From the NCBI GenBank assembly GCA_037442025.1, contig JBBIRB010000019.1, positions 1 to 47,766 on the forward strand: a stretch of 47,766 nt of DNA, written 5' to 3'. The notes under the pieces were generated by a model. It searched no databases and was not told where the DNA came from. It saw nothing but the letters and a program-made list of their open reading frames with translations. The position numbers and the translations under genes were made by a program. This stretch comes from UBA2287 sp037442025 (lineage in GTDB: Bacteria > Bacteroidota > Bacteroidia > Bacteroidales > Tenuifilaceae). The first letter of the stretch is position 1. The number at the start of each line of letters is the position of its first letter. Shown here one piece after another: positions 33,876 to 42,327 of this stretch.

Positions 33876-34574
33876 ATGGAAACGATGAAGACACGAATTC
33901 TTCTAGCAGAAGATGATGAGAACCTGGGATTACTATTAAAAGAGTACCTTGTAGCGAAAGGCTACGAAACCGAATTGTTTAAAGATGGCGAAAAAGCCCT
34001 TAAGGGCTTTAAAAATAACCATTTCGACATCTGTATACTCGATGTTATGATGCCCATTAAGGATGGTTTCACCCTGGCTCGAGAGGTACGTATGATTAAC
34101 CCTGCCATGCCCATACTATTCCTTACCGCTAAATCGATGAAAGAGGATGTGCTCGAAGGCTTTTCCATTGGTGCCGACGATTATATGACAAAACCCTTTA
34201 GCATTGAAGAGCTTCTGGTACGTATTGAGGCTATTCTCAGACGGGCACGCAAGGATCAAGGGCCACTGGGACAAAGCAATTTCAGCATAGGTACTTACAC
34301 CTTCGATGCCACCAAGCAAACCCTAGTTAGGGGCGACGAAATGCGCAAGCTAACCACCAAAGAATCGGAACTGCTCCGCTATTTGTGTGTTAACAAGAAT
34401 GCTGTGCTCGACCGGAATTTTGCCCTTAAAACCATTTGGGTTGACGACAGTTACTTTAATGCTCGTAGCATGGATGTATATATTACAAAACTTCGCAAGT
34501 ACCTGAGCGACGACCCTGCCATTGAAATAATTAACGTTAGGGGGAAAGGATTTAAACTTATTTCGCAACCCTAA
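33876..34574 (+). CDS. rprY: OmpR-family response regulator, RprY-like
   Basis: A 232-residue response regulator. The receiver domain has acidic residues ED-D at 12-14, the phosphoacceptor D56 in CILDVMMP, T84 in FLTAK and K106 in TKPFS. The C-terminal winged helix (about 133-230) has LTTKESELLRYL and MDVYITKLRKYLS. It is highly like RprY of Bacteroides in the receiver sequence as I recall it. METMKTR may start at the second Met (33885). It is cognate to the kinase directly upstream. Confidence 0.9.
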   Translation: METMKTRILLAEDDENLGLLLKEYLVAKGYETELFKDGEKALKGFKNNHFDICILDVMMPIKDGFTLAREVRMINPAMPILFLTAKSMKEDVLEGFSIGADDYMTKPFSIEELLVRIEAILRRARKDQGPLGQSNFSIGTYTFDATKQTLVRGDEMRKLTTKESELLRYLCVNKNAVLDRNFALKTIWVDDSYFNARSMDVYITKLRKYLSDDPAIEIINVRGKGFKLISQP

Positions 34575-34724
34575 AAACATTCATCCCGTTAAACGAACTG
34601 CCAGTTAATTCACTTTTTTCGGCATTTTTTGTTTGTTATTAATTGCAACTCTATTAATTTAGAGGGTTGTTTTGTATTAGTTTTTTTACTAATATTATGG
34701 TGTTATTCAGGAAATAGGTTATTT

Positions 34725-35105
34725 ATGGAAAAGATTGTGCTTGAGCCAACCAATGAAACTCCAAAGGTTGTTTTAGACAGGGATAATAATGTTTTTGAAC
34801 TTTCGGGCAATTCTCTGCCCGAAGATGTGGTGCTTTTTTATAATCCCATTCTCGACTGGTTTGATAGCTATGCTCAGTCGCCCAATAAAAGAACCGAATT
34901 GAAGTTTAACCTTGAATACTACAACACCTCCTCTTCGAAAATGATTCTGAAAATTCTTGAAATATTCAAGTCAATTCATCGAAAAGGTTACGAAGTTGAG
35001 GTACAGTGGCACTACATGGAGGACGACGAGGACATGATTGAGGCTGGGGAAGATTACTCCGAAAACGTAAAAATTCCGTTCCGCTTCATTAGTCATCCCC
35101 GCTAA
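34725..35105 (+). CDS. SiaC-family (DUF1987) regulatory phosphoprotein
   Basis: A 126-residue STAS-like protein of the DUF1987/SiaC family. The pattern FYNPILDWFDSY and then LKFNLEYYNTSSSKMILKIL is the family core, with T68 at the place where Pseudomonas SiaC is phosphorylated by its kinase SiaB and dephosphorylated by the PP2C phosphatase SiaA. No siaA or siaB is present in this window, so it is an orphan here. The ATG at 34725 starts the conserved domain; an upstream in-frame ATG at 34629 would add a hydrophobic stretch not typical of the family. It lies 22 bases before the GH16-like gene and may be co-transcribed with it. Confidence 0.8.
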   Translation: MEKIVLEPTNETPKVVLDRDNNVFELSGNSLPEDVVLFYNPILDWFDSYAQSPNKRTELKFNLEYYNTSSSKMILKILEIFKSIHRKGYEVEVQWHYMEDDEDMIEAGEDYSENVKIPFRFISHPR

Positions 35106-35127
35106 AATTCAAAAAAGCAACCATTAA

Positions 35128-36603
35128 ATGGCACTCCTTAAGTTCCGACTAGCGGCAATCAGGCTCTTTGGCCGATTCCCCAAAACCGACGAAGTTGAAG
35201 CTCGCGACGCAGCGCTTCGCCAAGAATACCAAGAGTTTTTAGCCTTTGAGGGCACAGCTGACTACATGCGTTACGTGGAGCTGAAGGGTATTGTAGATTC
35301 TGGCAAAATTGAGTCGGCACGTCAGGAACTTCAAAAACTCACATATAAGGGCTCTCCAGAGCAGCTGAAAGAGGATGAATTTAAGCGTTTGGGCGCTTCA
35401 AAACCCATAAAGAATTTCTTTTCTCTCCAAAATTCCGACTCAATAGCATTTCTTTCATCGGTTGAACTTTCCGGTAAACCCGTTCGCTATTCGGAACTGA
35501 AAGAGATTGTTGAATCCGATACGTATAAAGCCCAGCGTTCCCAGCACAAGAAGGAACAGTCCGACGACTACAAGCGTGAGCTTGAATTCAACAACCTGAA
35601 AAAAGATGGCGATATTAAGCGCTACCTTAAATTGAAGAGCAGCACAGCCGTAAAAGACTATTTTGCCATGAATGGCTCAGAAACGCTTGCGCGCTTCGAA
35701 GCCCTGAGGGCTGAAATCGATTCCCCCGAATTTCAGGACAGGAAGAAGTACCTGATGCATAAAAATAAGTTCGAACTCTCAGAGGAATCGAAACTACTGA
35801 AAGAATATAACCAACTCGCCAAATCGGAAAAAATAGTATGGTATTTTAAAGTGAAAGGATCCGATCGGTTCAAGGAAATTGAACGTTGGGAACTCGTATT
35901 TTCCGATGAATTTGATGGCAAACAACTCAATACCAGCCAGTGGCTTCCTCGCTACTTCTGGGGCGATGCCCTTATGGGTAGCAGCTACTCGCTCGCTGCC
36001 GACCTTCACTTTTATCCCGAAACCAAAAACATTTCTGTAAACAATAGCACTCTTACCATTACAACCCAAAAGGAGCAGTGCGAAGGCCTTGCATGGAACC
36101 TTAAGCATGGGTTTATTCCCAGCACGTTCCAGTATACATCGGGTATTGTAAATACAGGCCAAACGTTCCGACAAAAGCATGGCCGTTTTGAAGCCAAAAT
36201 AAAGTTTTCATCCACTCAAGGAGTTTTCCATGCCTTTTGGCTCGTGGGCGAAAAAATGCTACCCGAACTTGATGTGATGCGCAAAAAGGGGAAGGATAGC
36301 TCATCGGTTCAGGGAGCCTACTTCTGGCAGAACGAATCGGGCAAGGCAGGAAAAACGGAAACAACCATTGGGGGTTTCGATTTCTCCAGTGGTTTCTATA
36401 TTTTGAGTATCGATTGGAACTCCACAGAAATTGTTTGGAAAATAAATGGCATTCCATTCAAAAAGCAGGCAAACAATTTGCCCGATACACCCATGTACGT
36501 TGTTTTCTCATCGGGGGTTAACCAAAAACCCAACGATGCAGAATTGCCCGTTAAATTCGAAATTGATTGGGTACGCTGCTGGCGCGAAGTTAAACCTGCC
36601 TAG
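35128..36603 (+). CDS. Cytoplasmic helical-repeat protein with GH16-like C-terminal domain lacking the acid/base residue
   Basis: A 491-residue protein without a signal peptide. The first about 255 residues are charged and helical, built of roughly 70-residue units with a shared pattern (EFKRLGASKPIKNFF, EFNNLKKDGDIKRYL, YNQLAKSEKIVWYF), faintly like FF domains. From about residue 254 a GH16 (laminarinase/concanavalin-like) domain begins: WELVFSDEFDG, GRFEAKIKF, FHAFWLVG, then PELDVMRK. GH16 enzymes need E-x-D-x-x-E; here E380 and D382 are present but the acid/base position 385 is arginine. It ends with the IDWVRCW typical of the family. It is probably a binding or scaffold protein rather than a glycanase. 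The gene overlaps the convergent neighbour by four bases. Confidence 0.8.
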   Translation: MALLKFRLAAIRLFGRFPKTDEVEARDAALRQEYQEFLAFEGTADYMRYVELKGIVDSGKIESARQELQKLTYKGSPEQLKEDEFKRLGASKPIKNFFSLQNSDSIAFLSSVELSGKPVRYSELKEIVESDTYKAQRSQHKKEQSDDYKRELEFNNLKKDGDIKRYLKLKSSTAVKDYFAMNGSETLARFEALRAEIDSPEFQDRKKYLMHKNKFELSEESKLLKEYNQLAKSEKIVWYFKVKGSDRFKEIERWELVFSDEFDGKQLNTSQWLPRYFWGDALMGSSYSLAADLHFYPETKNISVNNSTLTITTQKEQCEGLAWNLKHGFIPSTFQYTSGIVNTGQTFRQKHGRFEAKIKFSSTQGVFHAFWLVGEKMLPELDVMRKKGKDSSSVQGAYFWQNESGKAGKTETTIGGFDFSSGFYILSIDWNSTEIVWKINGIPFKKQANNLPDTPMYVVFSSGVNQKPNDAELPVKFEIDWVRCWREVKPA

Positions 36604-37397
36604 TTTCTGAAGGCTGCCACATTCATTTTTACAATAATATCATCCAGATATGCCCCTTGGGTATCGAAATCCCATTGCCATTGGGCAATTCGTTTCCAAC
36701 CGCTAAGCGAAACATGGAGCCTGGGTTTAACTACCAGTAACTTTCCGCTGGTGGAATGGTGCTCCTCTTCGAACTCGGAAACAAGCAGGCTGCGCCCTGT
36801 TGGTAAGGTTCCCAAATGGGTCTCCTGTATCAATTCTGCAAATCGATCCTTAGGAAAGGCTATGTTGGGGTGCTTGCATACAATTCGTTCGAGTAGCGGG
36901 AGGTGAAGTTGGCTTAGGGTGTTCACCGAAACTACCAAATCGGACTGACTATATGGACTCGGGTTTTTATGCTTCAAGCTCTCCAATAGCGTGGCAGTAG
37001 CAAATAACTTAGGTTTTTTCAAGAATTCAACTACTGCATCGACCGCCCCTAGCGTAAGATCGAAATCGACAAATTTGAGCCTGTTATTATTTGCATACTT
37101 ATGCCTTATGCGCTTGGGATGCGAGATATCGTAAAGTGTAATATGCTGTACTCCCAAATCGAATAGTTCGTTTATGGGTACGTCGAGCAGCCATCCGCTA
37201 CCAAGCACCGAGACCGTTGAGGGCCTTAGGGCACGAACCTCCTGAATTATTACTTCCCTTGTGGCACTCAGGTGGGGCTCCCAATTTCCTTGCTCCCTCA
37301 AAAAACGCTGCATTATCCCCATTTGGTTGGATGCATAGCCCAACTTCGAAAACAGCCAGCGGCTGTACCAGCGGGAGTATAGCGGAAAGAGGCTCAA
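36600..37397 (-). CDS. Methyltransferase-like Rossmann-fold protein of unknown function
   Basis: A 265-residue soluble protein. The central part suggests an S-adenosylmethionine-dependent methyltransferase fold: TVSVLGSGWLLDVP as the nucleotide-binding loop, ITLYDIS with an acidic end of strand 2, and DLVVSVNTLSQL as motif 4-like. The N-terminal 50 residues are basic and aromatic. No substrate can be named. It follows lepA by five bases, so it is probably co-transcribed with it, and its end overlaps the GH16-like gene by four bases. Confidence 0.65.
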   Translation of the reverse strand: MSLFPLYSRWYSRWLFSKLGYASNQMGIMQRFLREQGNWEPHLSATREVIIQEVRALRPSTVSVLGSGWLLDVPINELFDLGVQHITLYDISHPKRIRHKYANNNRLKFVDFDLTLGAVDAVVEFLKKPKLFATATLLESLKHKNPSPYSQSDLVVSVNTLSQLHLPLLERIVCKHPNIAFPKDRFAELIQETHLGTLPTGRSLLVSEFEEEHHSTSGKLLVVKPRLHVSLSGWKRIAQWQWDFDTQGAYLDDIIVKMNVAAFRN

Positions 37398-37402
37398 AAG
37401 GG

Positions 37403-39190
37403 TTAGTCCATTTTAAGCACGGCAAGGAAGGCCTGCTGGGGCACCTCCACATTGCCAACCTGGCGCATGCGTTTTTTACCCTTCTTCTGCTTTTCAAGCA
37501 ACTTACGTTTTCGGGTAATGTCGCCTCCATAGCACTTGGCCGTTACATCCTTGCGAAGCGCCTTAACGGTTTCGCGGGCAATAACCTTGGAGCCAATGGC
37601 TGCCTGAATGGCAATATCGAACTGTTGGCGGGGAATGAGCTCCTTCAGCTTCTCGCAAATTTTGCGACCAAAACTGTAGGCATAATCGCGGTGAATGAGC
37701 GCCGACAAGGCATCGACCATTTCACCATTGAGCAGTATGTCGAGGCGAACCAAACTTGCCTCTTGATAACCATCGAGATGATAATCGAACGAAGCGTAGC
37801 CACGTGAAACTGATTTGAGTTTATCGTAAAAATCGAAAACAATTTCGCTCAGGGGCATGCGGAAGTTCAGTTCTATGCGATTAGATGTAAGGAAAACCTG
37901 ATTCTTAAGCACTCCGCGCTTGTCGATACAAAGCTTCATAACAACACCCAGCGAATCGGAGTTGGTAATTACCTGTGCCTGAATGGTGGGCTCCTCAATA
38001 TGGTCGATAAGTGTAGGTACGGGCAACCCGCTGGGATTATGTATTTCAACTATATCGCCCTTAGTTGTATGTACCTTGTACGATACATTGGGTACTGTGG
38101 TAATAACATCCATATCGAATTCGCGGTAGAGCCTCTCCTGAACAATTTCCATATGCAACAGCCCCAGAAAGCCGCACCTGAAACCGAAGCCCAGCGCAAG
38201 TGAACTTTCAGGTTCGAACGAAAGGGATGCATCGTTGAGCTTAAGTTTTTCGAGCGATGCGCGAAGGTCTTCGTAATCGTCGGCATCTACGGGATAAACA
38301 CCGGCAAAAACCATAGGTTTTACATCCTCGAAACCTTCAATGGCATTTTGTGCGGGATTGCTAACATGCGTTATGGTATCGCCCACCTTCACTTCGGTCG
38401 ATTCTTTTATGCCCGAAATAATGTAGCCTACATCGCCCGCTGAAATTGAATCCTTAGGTTGCATCTTCAAGCGCAGAATCCCTACCTCATCGGCTTCATA
38501 CTGCCTCCCCGTATTGAAAAACTTCACCTTGTCGCCCTTGCGAATGGTACCGTTGAATACTTTGAAATAGGCAATGATTCCGCGGAATGAATTGAAAACC
38601 GAATCGAAGATAAGTGCTTGCAGTGGAGCCCCGGGATCGCCCTTGGGCGCAGGAATACGTTCAATAATATTTTCGAGAATTTGGCCTACCCCCTCGCCTG
38701 TTTTGGCGCTTACGGCCAGAATATCGCTACGGCTGCAACCCAACAAATCGACAATCTGATCCTTCACATCCTCAACCATGGCAGCATCCATATCGATTTT
38801 ATTCACAACAGGGATTATTTCCAGATCGTGATTAATGGCCAGGTACAGGTTTGAAATGGTTTGGGCCTGAATGCCCTGTGTGGCATCCACAACCAGCAAA
38901 GCCCCCTCGCAGGAAGCAATGGCTCGCGAAACTTCATAAGAAAAATCGACGTGCCCCGGAGTATCAATAAGGTTAAGAATGTAACTTTCGCCGCCCTGTT
39001 TATACTCCATTTGAATGGCGTGGCTCTTTATGGTTATCCCCTTCTCGCGCTCCAGGTCCATACTATCGAGCACCTGATTCTGAAGCTCTCTCTCGGAAAG
39101 TGTATTGGTGAACTCTAGCAGCCTGTCGGCTAGGGTGCTTTTACCGTGATCGATGTGAGCAATGATGCAAAAGTTTCGGATGTTTTTCAT
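37403..39190 (-). CDS. lepA: Elongation factor 4 (LepA)
   Basis: A 595-residue translational GTPase that remodels elongating or initiating ribosomes. G1 is AHIDHGKST, G3 is DTPGHVDF, and G4 is NKIDM. Switch I includes REKGITIKSHAIQM. The LepA-specific C-terminal domain has VPQQAFLAVLKMD at its end and KKQKKGKKRMR-like basic residues before it. The ATG at 39190 follows a -7 box by 19 bases. The next gene on the strand, 36600-37397, is five bases away. Confidence 0.98.
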   Translation of the reverse strand: MKNIRNFCIIAHIDHGKSTLADRLLEFTNTLSERELQNQVLDSMDLEREKGITIKSHAIQMEYKQGGESYILNLIDTPGHVDFSYEVSRAIASCEGALLVVDATQGIQAQTISNLYLAINHDLEIIPVVNKIDMDAAMVEDVKDQIVDLLGCSRSDILAVSAKTGEGVGQILENIIERIPAPKGDPGAPLQALIFDSVFNSFRGIIAYFKVFNGTIRKGDKVKFFNTGRQYEADEVGILRLKMQPKDSISAGDVGYIISGIKESTEVKVGDTITHVSNPAQNAIEGFEDVKPMVFAGVYPVDADDYEDLRASLEKLKLNDASLSFEPESSLALGFGFRCGFLGLLHMEIVQERLYREFDMDVITTVPNVSYKVHTTKGDIVEIHNPSGLPVPTLIDHIEEPTIQAQVITNSDSLGVVMKLCIDKRGVLKNQVFLTSNRIELNFRMPLSEIVFDFYDKLKSVSRGYASFDYHLDGYQEASLVRLDILLNGEMVDALSALIHRDYAYSFGRKICEKLKELIPRQQFDIAIQAAIGSKVIARETVKALRKDVTAKCYGGDITRKRKLLEKQKKGKKRMRQVGNVEVPQQAFLAVLKMD

Positions 39191-39209
39191 TTAAATTACG
39201 TTTGGAGCG

Positions 39210-39217
39210 CAAAGATA
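39210..39217 (-). promoter_or_regulatory. -7 promoter box for lepA
   Basis: Minus strand TATCTTTG, a full match to TAnnTTTG, 19 bases before the lepA ATG. No -33 TTTG at the usual spacing. Confidence 0.55.
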
Positions 39218-39373
39218 GTTAACAAATGGAATATGTGGTTATAAGGTGTAATGTTTTAAACCCGAAACGAGTGCAAATAAAAAAAGTATGTTTTAAAAAT
39301 AGGGTAAATTTAAACCTAAGGGTCATACATTCGAAAGCGCTTCATTATAAATAACCACAAAAAAAATATTGCC

Positions 39374-40636
39374 ATGAAAACAACTATTAGTAAGTTCAGA
39401 ATGTTTCTGCTGGTAGCTCTTATGGCCCTGTCGGGTAATATAATAGCTCAAAACGGCGAAAGCTACATGACAATCAGGGGTTCACTAAAGGATTCGAAAA
39501 CCAAGCTGTCCCTTCCGTTTGCCAACATTACTGTAGCAGGCAACCATGTTGGCACTGTTTCCAACGGCGATGGCGACTTCACGTTGAAGATTCAGAAATC
39601 GCTCAATGCCAAAACCATTCTTATTACCCACCTTGGGTACAACAACCGCGAGGTTGAAATTGCCAGTTTGAAGCCCGACAACGGAAATGTTATCATGCTC
39701 GACCCATCATCGATAAATATTCAGGAAGTTACCGTTCGCCCGCTCGATGCTGCCCAAATTGTGGAAGATGCATTATTGAAAGTTCCTTACAACTATAACT
39801 CCAAACCCAATATGTTTCTGGGATTCTACAGGGAGACCATTAAACAGCGACGCGACTACATTTCAATTTCCGAAGCGGTGGTGGATATATATAAAGCCTC
39901 GTACAGGCAGGGTGCCGAGAACGACAGAGTACGCATTTTTAAGGGGAGGAAAAGTTCCAACGTAAAACCTTCCGATACCCTTGCTGTAAAACTGCAGGGC
40001 GGGCCCAATATTTCCCTTCTGCTCGACATTGCCAAGAATCAGGAACTACTAACCTACGATGAAGGCTTGAACCTTTACAACTTCACCCTGGAAGATGTAG
40101 TAACCATAGACAACAACATTTGCTACGTTATTTCATTCGCCCAGAAACCTTACATACTTGAGCCCCTATACTATGGCAAACTATACATTGATACCAAAAA
40201 CTTGGGGATTGTTATGGCTCAATTCAGCCTGAATATTGAGGACAAGGATAGGGCTAGCGCGCTCTTTGTAAAAAGAAAGCCTACCGGACTTAAATTCATT
40301 CCAACCTCAACCTCTTATTTGGTAACCTACAAGCAGCACAACGGGTTATACTACCTCAGCTATGCCCGTAACGAAGTGAAATTTAAGTGTACCTGGCCCA
40401 AGCGCATATTTAGTACCAACTATACCATAAGCGCCGAATTGGCCATTACCGACCGCGACACCGAAAGCGTTACACGCTTCCCATACCGCGAAAGTTTTAA
40501 AAGTTCCGATGTGTTTGCCGATGCGGTTACTGCTTTCAACGATGCCGACTTCTGGGGTGAATACAATTACATTGAACCCGACGAGTCGATTGAGGCTGCC
40601 ATAAAGAAATATGGTCGCAGGCTAAAAAGGCAATAA
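39374..40636 (+). CDS. Exported CarboxypepD_reg-domain protein, paralogue of 42324-43889
   Basis: A 420-residue exported protein. The signal peptide is about 1-25. A carboxypeptidase-D regulatory-like domain about 32-115 has LPFANITVAGNHVGTVSNGDG and ILITHLGYNNREV. The C-terminal domain of about 300 residues is uncharacterised and begins RPLDAAQIVEDALLKVPYNY. This C-terminal part is clearly homologous to that of the protein at 42324 (shared FYRE, QKPxILEP, GxLYID). It lies just upstream of the ECF sigma gene, with a hairpin between, so it may be expressed separately. It is probably at the outer membrane or in the periplasm. Function unknown. Confidence 0.8.
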   Translation: MKTTISKFRMFLLVALMALSGNIIAQNGESYMTIRGSLKDSKTKLSLPFANITVAGNHVGTVSNGDGDFTLKIQKSLNAKTILITHLGYNNREVEIASLKPDNGNVIMLDPSSINIQEVTVRPLDAAQIVEDALLKVPYNYNSKPNMFLGFYRETIKQRRDYISISEAVVDIYKASYRQGAENDRVRIFKGRKSSNVKPSDTLAVKLQGGPNISLLLDIAKNQELLTYDEGLNLYNFTLEDVVTIDNNICYVISFAQKPYILEPLYYGKLYIDTKNLGIVMAQFSLNIEDKDRASALFVKRKPTGLKFIPTSTSYLVTYKQHNGLYYLSYARNEVKFKCTWPKRIFSTNYTISAELAITDRDTESVTRFPYRESFKSSDVFADAVTAFNDADFWGEYNYIEPDESIEAAIKKYGRRLKRQ

Positions 40637-40650
40637 CCCATTTAAGAGCC

Positions 40651-40683
40651 AATGAGCGGGGCGCGAAATCGCCCTGCTCGTTT
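40651..40683 (+). terminator. Terminator-like hairpin between the CarboxypepD_reg gene and the sigma gene
   Basis: GAGCGGGGCG (40654-40663) pairs with CGCCCTGCTC (40670-40679) with one G-T wobble and a six-base loop, and the stem can extend by three weaker pairs. Only three Ts follow, so termination may be partial. Confidence 0.6.
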
Positions 40684-40720
40684 GGGTTTGCTTACCAAAA
40701 CTACTTGCAGCATTTTTTAG

Positions 40721-40728
40721 TACCTTTG
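40721..40728 (+). promoter_or_regulatory. -7 promoter box for the ECF sigma operon
   Basis: TACCTTTG fully matches TAnnTTTG and lies 21 bases before the sigma-factor ATG at 40750. Confidence 0.55.
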
Positions 40729-40749
40729 AGCCTCTAGCCTTATCCTACA

Positions 40750-41304
40750 ATGAGTATATTCGAAATCCGTTCGCACAAAAGAATTCAGCAGGGCGATGTG
40801 AAAGAATTCGAAAAGATTTTTCGAAAATACTATGCATCCCTCTGTCTTTTTGCCCGTAAGTATGTGAACGATATGGATAGCGCCGAAGAAATTGTGCAGG
40901 ATTTCTTTTACACTTATTGGAAAAACAGGCAATCCATTGAGATCAGGGGCTCGCTTCAGGCTTACATATACCAGTCGGTTAAAAACCGAGCGCTGAAAGC
41001 CATTGAACACAAACAGGTAAGACAACGATACGCCACCAATATGAAGCAACAACTGGAGGAGCAATTCGAACCCGAAGCCCGCACCCTCGAAGCCTCAGAA
41101 ATGGAAAGAGCCATTGAGCAAACCCTTAATCAGTTGCCCGAACGATGCCGACAGATTTTTATTCTGAGTCGCTTCGAAGGACTGAAATACCAAGAAATTG
41201 CTCAAAAACTGACCATTTCCATTAAAACGGTTGAAGCTAACATGGGCAAGGCCCTTCAGCATTTCCGAGCGAACCTTAAACGTTACGACAAAGTACCCGG
41301 TTGA
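40750..41304 (+). CDS. ECF sigma-70 factor, RpoE-like
   Basis: A 184-residue extracytoplasmic-function sigma factor. Region 2 is about 20-85 (YYASLCLFARKYVNDMDSAE, then VQDFFYTYWKNR). Region 4 is about 120-175 (LPERCRQIFILSRFEGLKY, EIAQKLTISIKTVEANM). It is of the Bacteroidota type paired with FecR anti-sigma factors, and the anti-sigma gene follows 21 bases downstream. It probably directs transcription of a locus near by, possibly its own operon. Confidence 0.93.
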   Translation: MSIFEIRSHKRIQQGDVKEFEKIFRKYYASLCLFARKYVNDMDSAEEIVQDFFYTYWKNRQSIEIRGSLQAYIYQSVKNRALKAIEHKQVRQRYATNMKQQLEEQFEPEARTLEASEMERAIEQTLNQLPERCRQIFILSRFEGLKYQEIAQKLTISIKTVEANMGKALQHFRANLKRYDKVPG

Positions 41305-41325
41305 ACCCATTAGAACCCTTGCCAT

Positions 41326-42327
41326 ATGAAAACGAACGATATTTTTCACTCTAAAGCAGCTCGGTACTTGGCCGGTGAAATGGATGAGCAGGAAAAATTC
41401 CTGTTCGAAAGAAGCAATGAACTTGCTACCAATATTGATCTTTTTAACCAAATTAAAAGCGACTGGAACACACTAGCAATGCACACAGAAAAGGAAAAAG
41501 TTAGTACCGACAGGGCTTGGAGGAGCTTAAAGAATCGGTTGGAAGGGGAGATGCTGCTTGAGCCCCAAGCAATTTTGTTTAAAAGAAACTACCAAATGGC
41601 TTGGCTTCGGGTGGCTGCTGCCGTTCTTCTGGTTGCTGCCATAGGCAGTTTTTGGTTCATTCTCCCAAACATTTCAACCAACCAAATGGTAACCATTACC
41701 ACCGGAAGCGAAAGTAGTAACCTGTTTCAGAAACTACCCGATGGTTCGAGAGTTTATTTGGGCTCAAATTCGACCCTTACTTACCCCAAAAAATTTGGTA
41801 AGAAACAACGTAATGTGCAACTCAACGGCAACGGTTTTTTCGACATTCAGCACAACCCCCAAGCCCCTTTCCGTATTGAGTGCAACGGCAAAATGGTAGA
41901 AGTTCTTGGAACTTCTTTCAACCTATCATCCAGTTCAGATAATTTTGAACTGAAGGTTGAGAGTGGCGCAGTGAGGGTTTTCAATGTCGATAATCCTGCT
42001 AATGATTATTTGGTTATATCAGGCGAATTGCTGGTAGCCAACAACGGAAACTTTACAAAATCCGAGTTCAGCAAGGGAAGCGCCATAACCAGTGCATTAA
42101 AGCGTATACAGTTCAAAGATGAACCCTTGGGCGATATTGTGAATGTATTAAATCAGAAATTTGATAAGCAAATAGTATTTTCGAGTCCCAATATGGCCAA
42201 TCGAAAATTAACGGCTACATTTGAAGGTAGTTCCCTCGACACTATTGTTGAGGTAATTTGCCGCAGTTTGAATATTGAATCAATGGCCAACGAAAAATCG
42301 ATTGTGCTTCACGAAAAGGGAAAATGA
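41326..42327 (+). CDS. FecR-family anti-sigma factor
   Basis: A 333-residue single-pass membrane anti-sigma factor. The cytoplasmic N-terminal part (1-90) should bind the sigma factor. The transmembrane helix is about 93-113. The periplasmic FecR domain is about 118-235 (GSESSNLFQKLPDGSRVYLG, LNGNGFFDI, VLGTSFNL), followed by a DUF4974-type domain to the end (FKDEPLGDIVNVLNQKF). In known systems the periplasmic part contacts an STN signalling domain, and such a domain is encoded immediately downstream with a four-base overlap (ATGA). Confidence 0.93.
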   Translation: MKTNDIFHSKAARYLAGEMDEQEKFLFERSNELATNIDLFNQIKSDWNTLAMHTEKEKVSTDRAWRSLKNRLEGEMLLEPQAILFKRNYQMAWLRVAAAVLLVAAIGSFWFILPNISTNQMVTITTGSESSNLFQKLPDGSRVYLGSNSTLTYPKKFGKKQRNVQLNGNGFFDIQHNPQAPFRIECNGKMVEVLGTSFNLSSSSDNFELKVESGAVRVFNVDNPANDYLVISGELLVANNGNFTKSEFSKGSAITSALKRIQFKDEPLGDIVNVLNQKFDKQIVFSSPNMANRKLTATFEGSSLDTIVEVICRSLNIESMANEKSIVLHEKGK

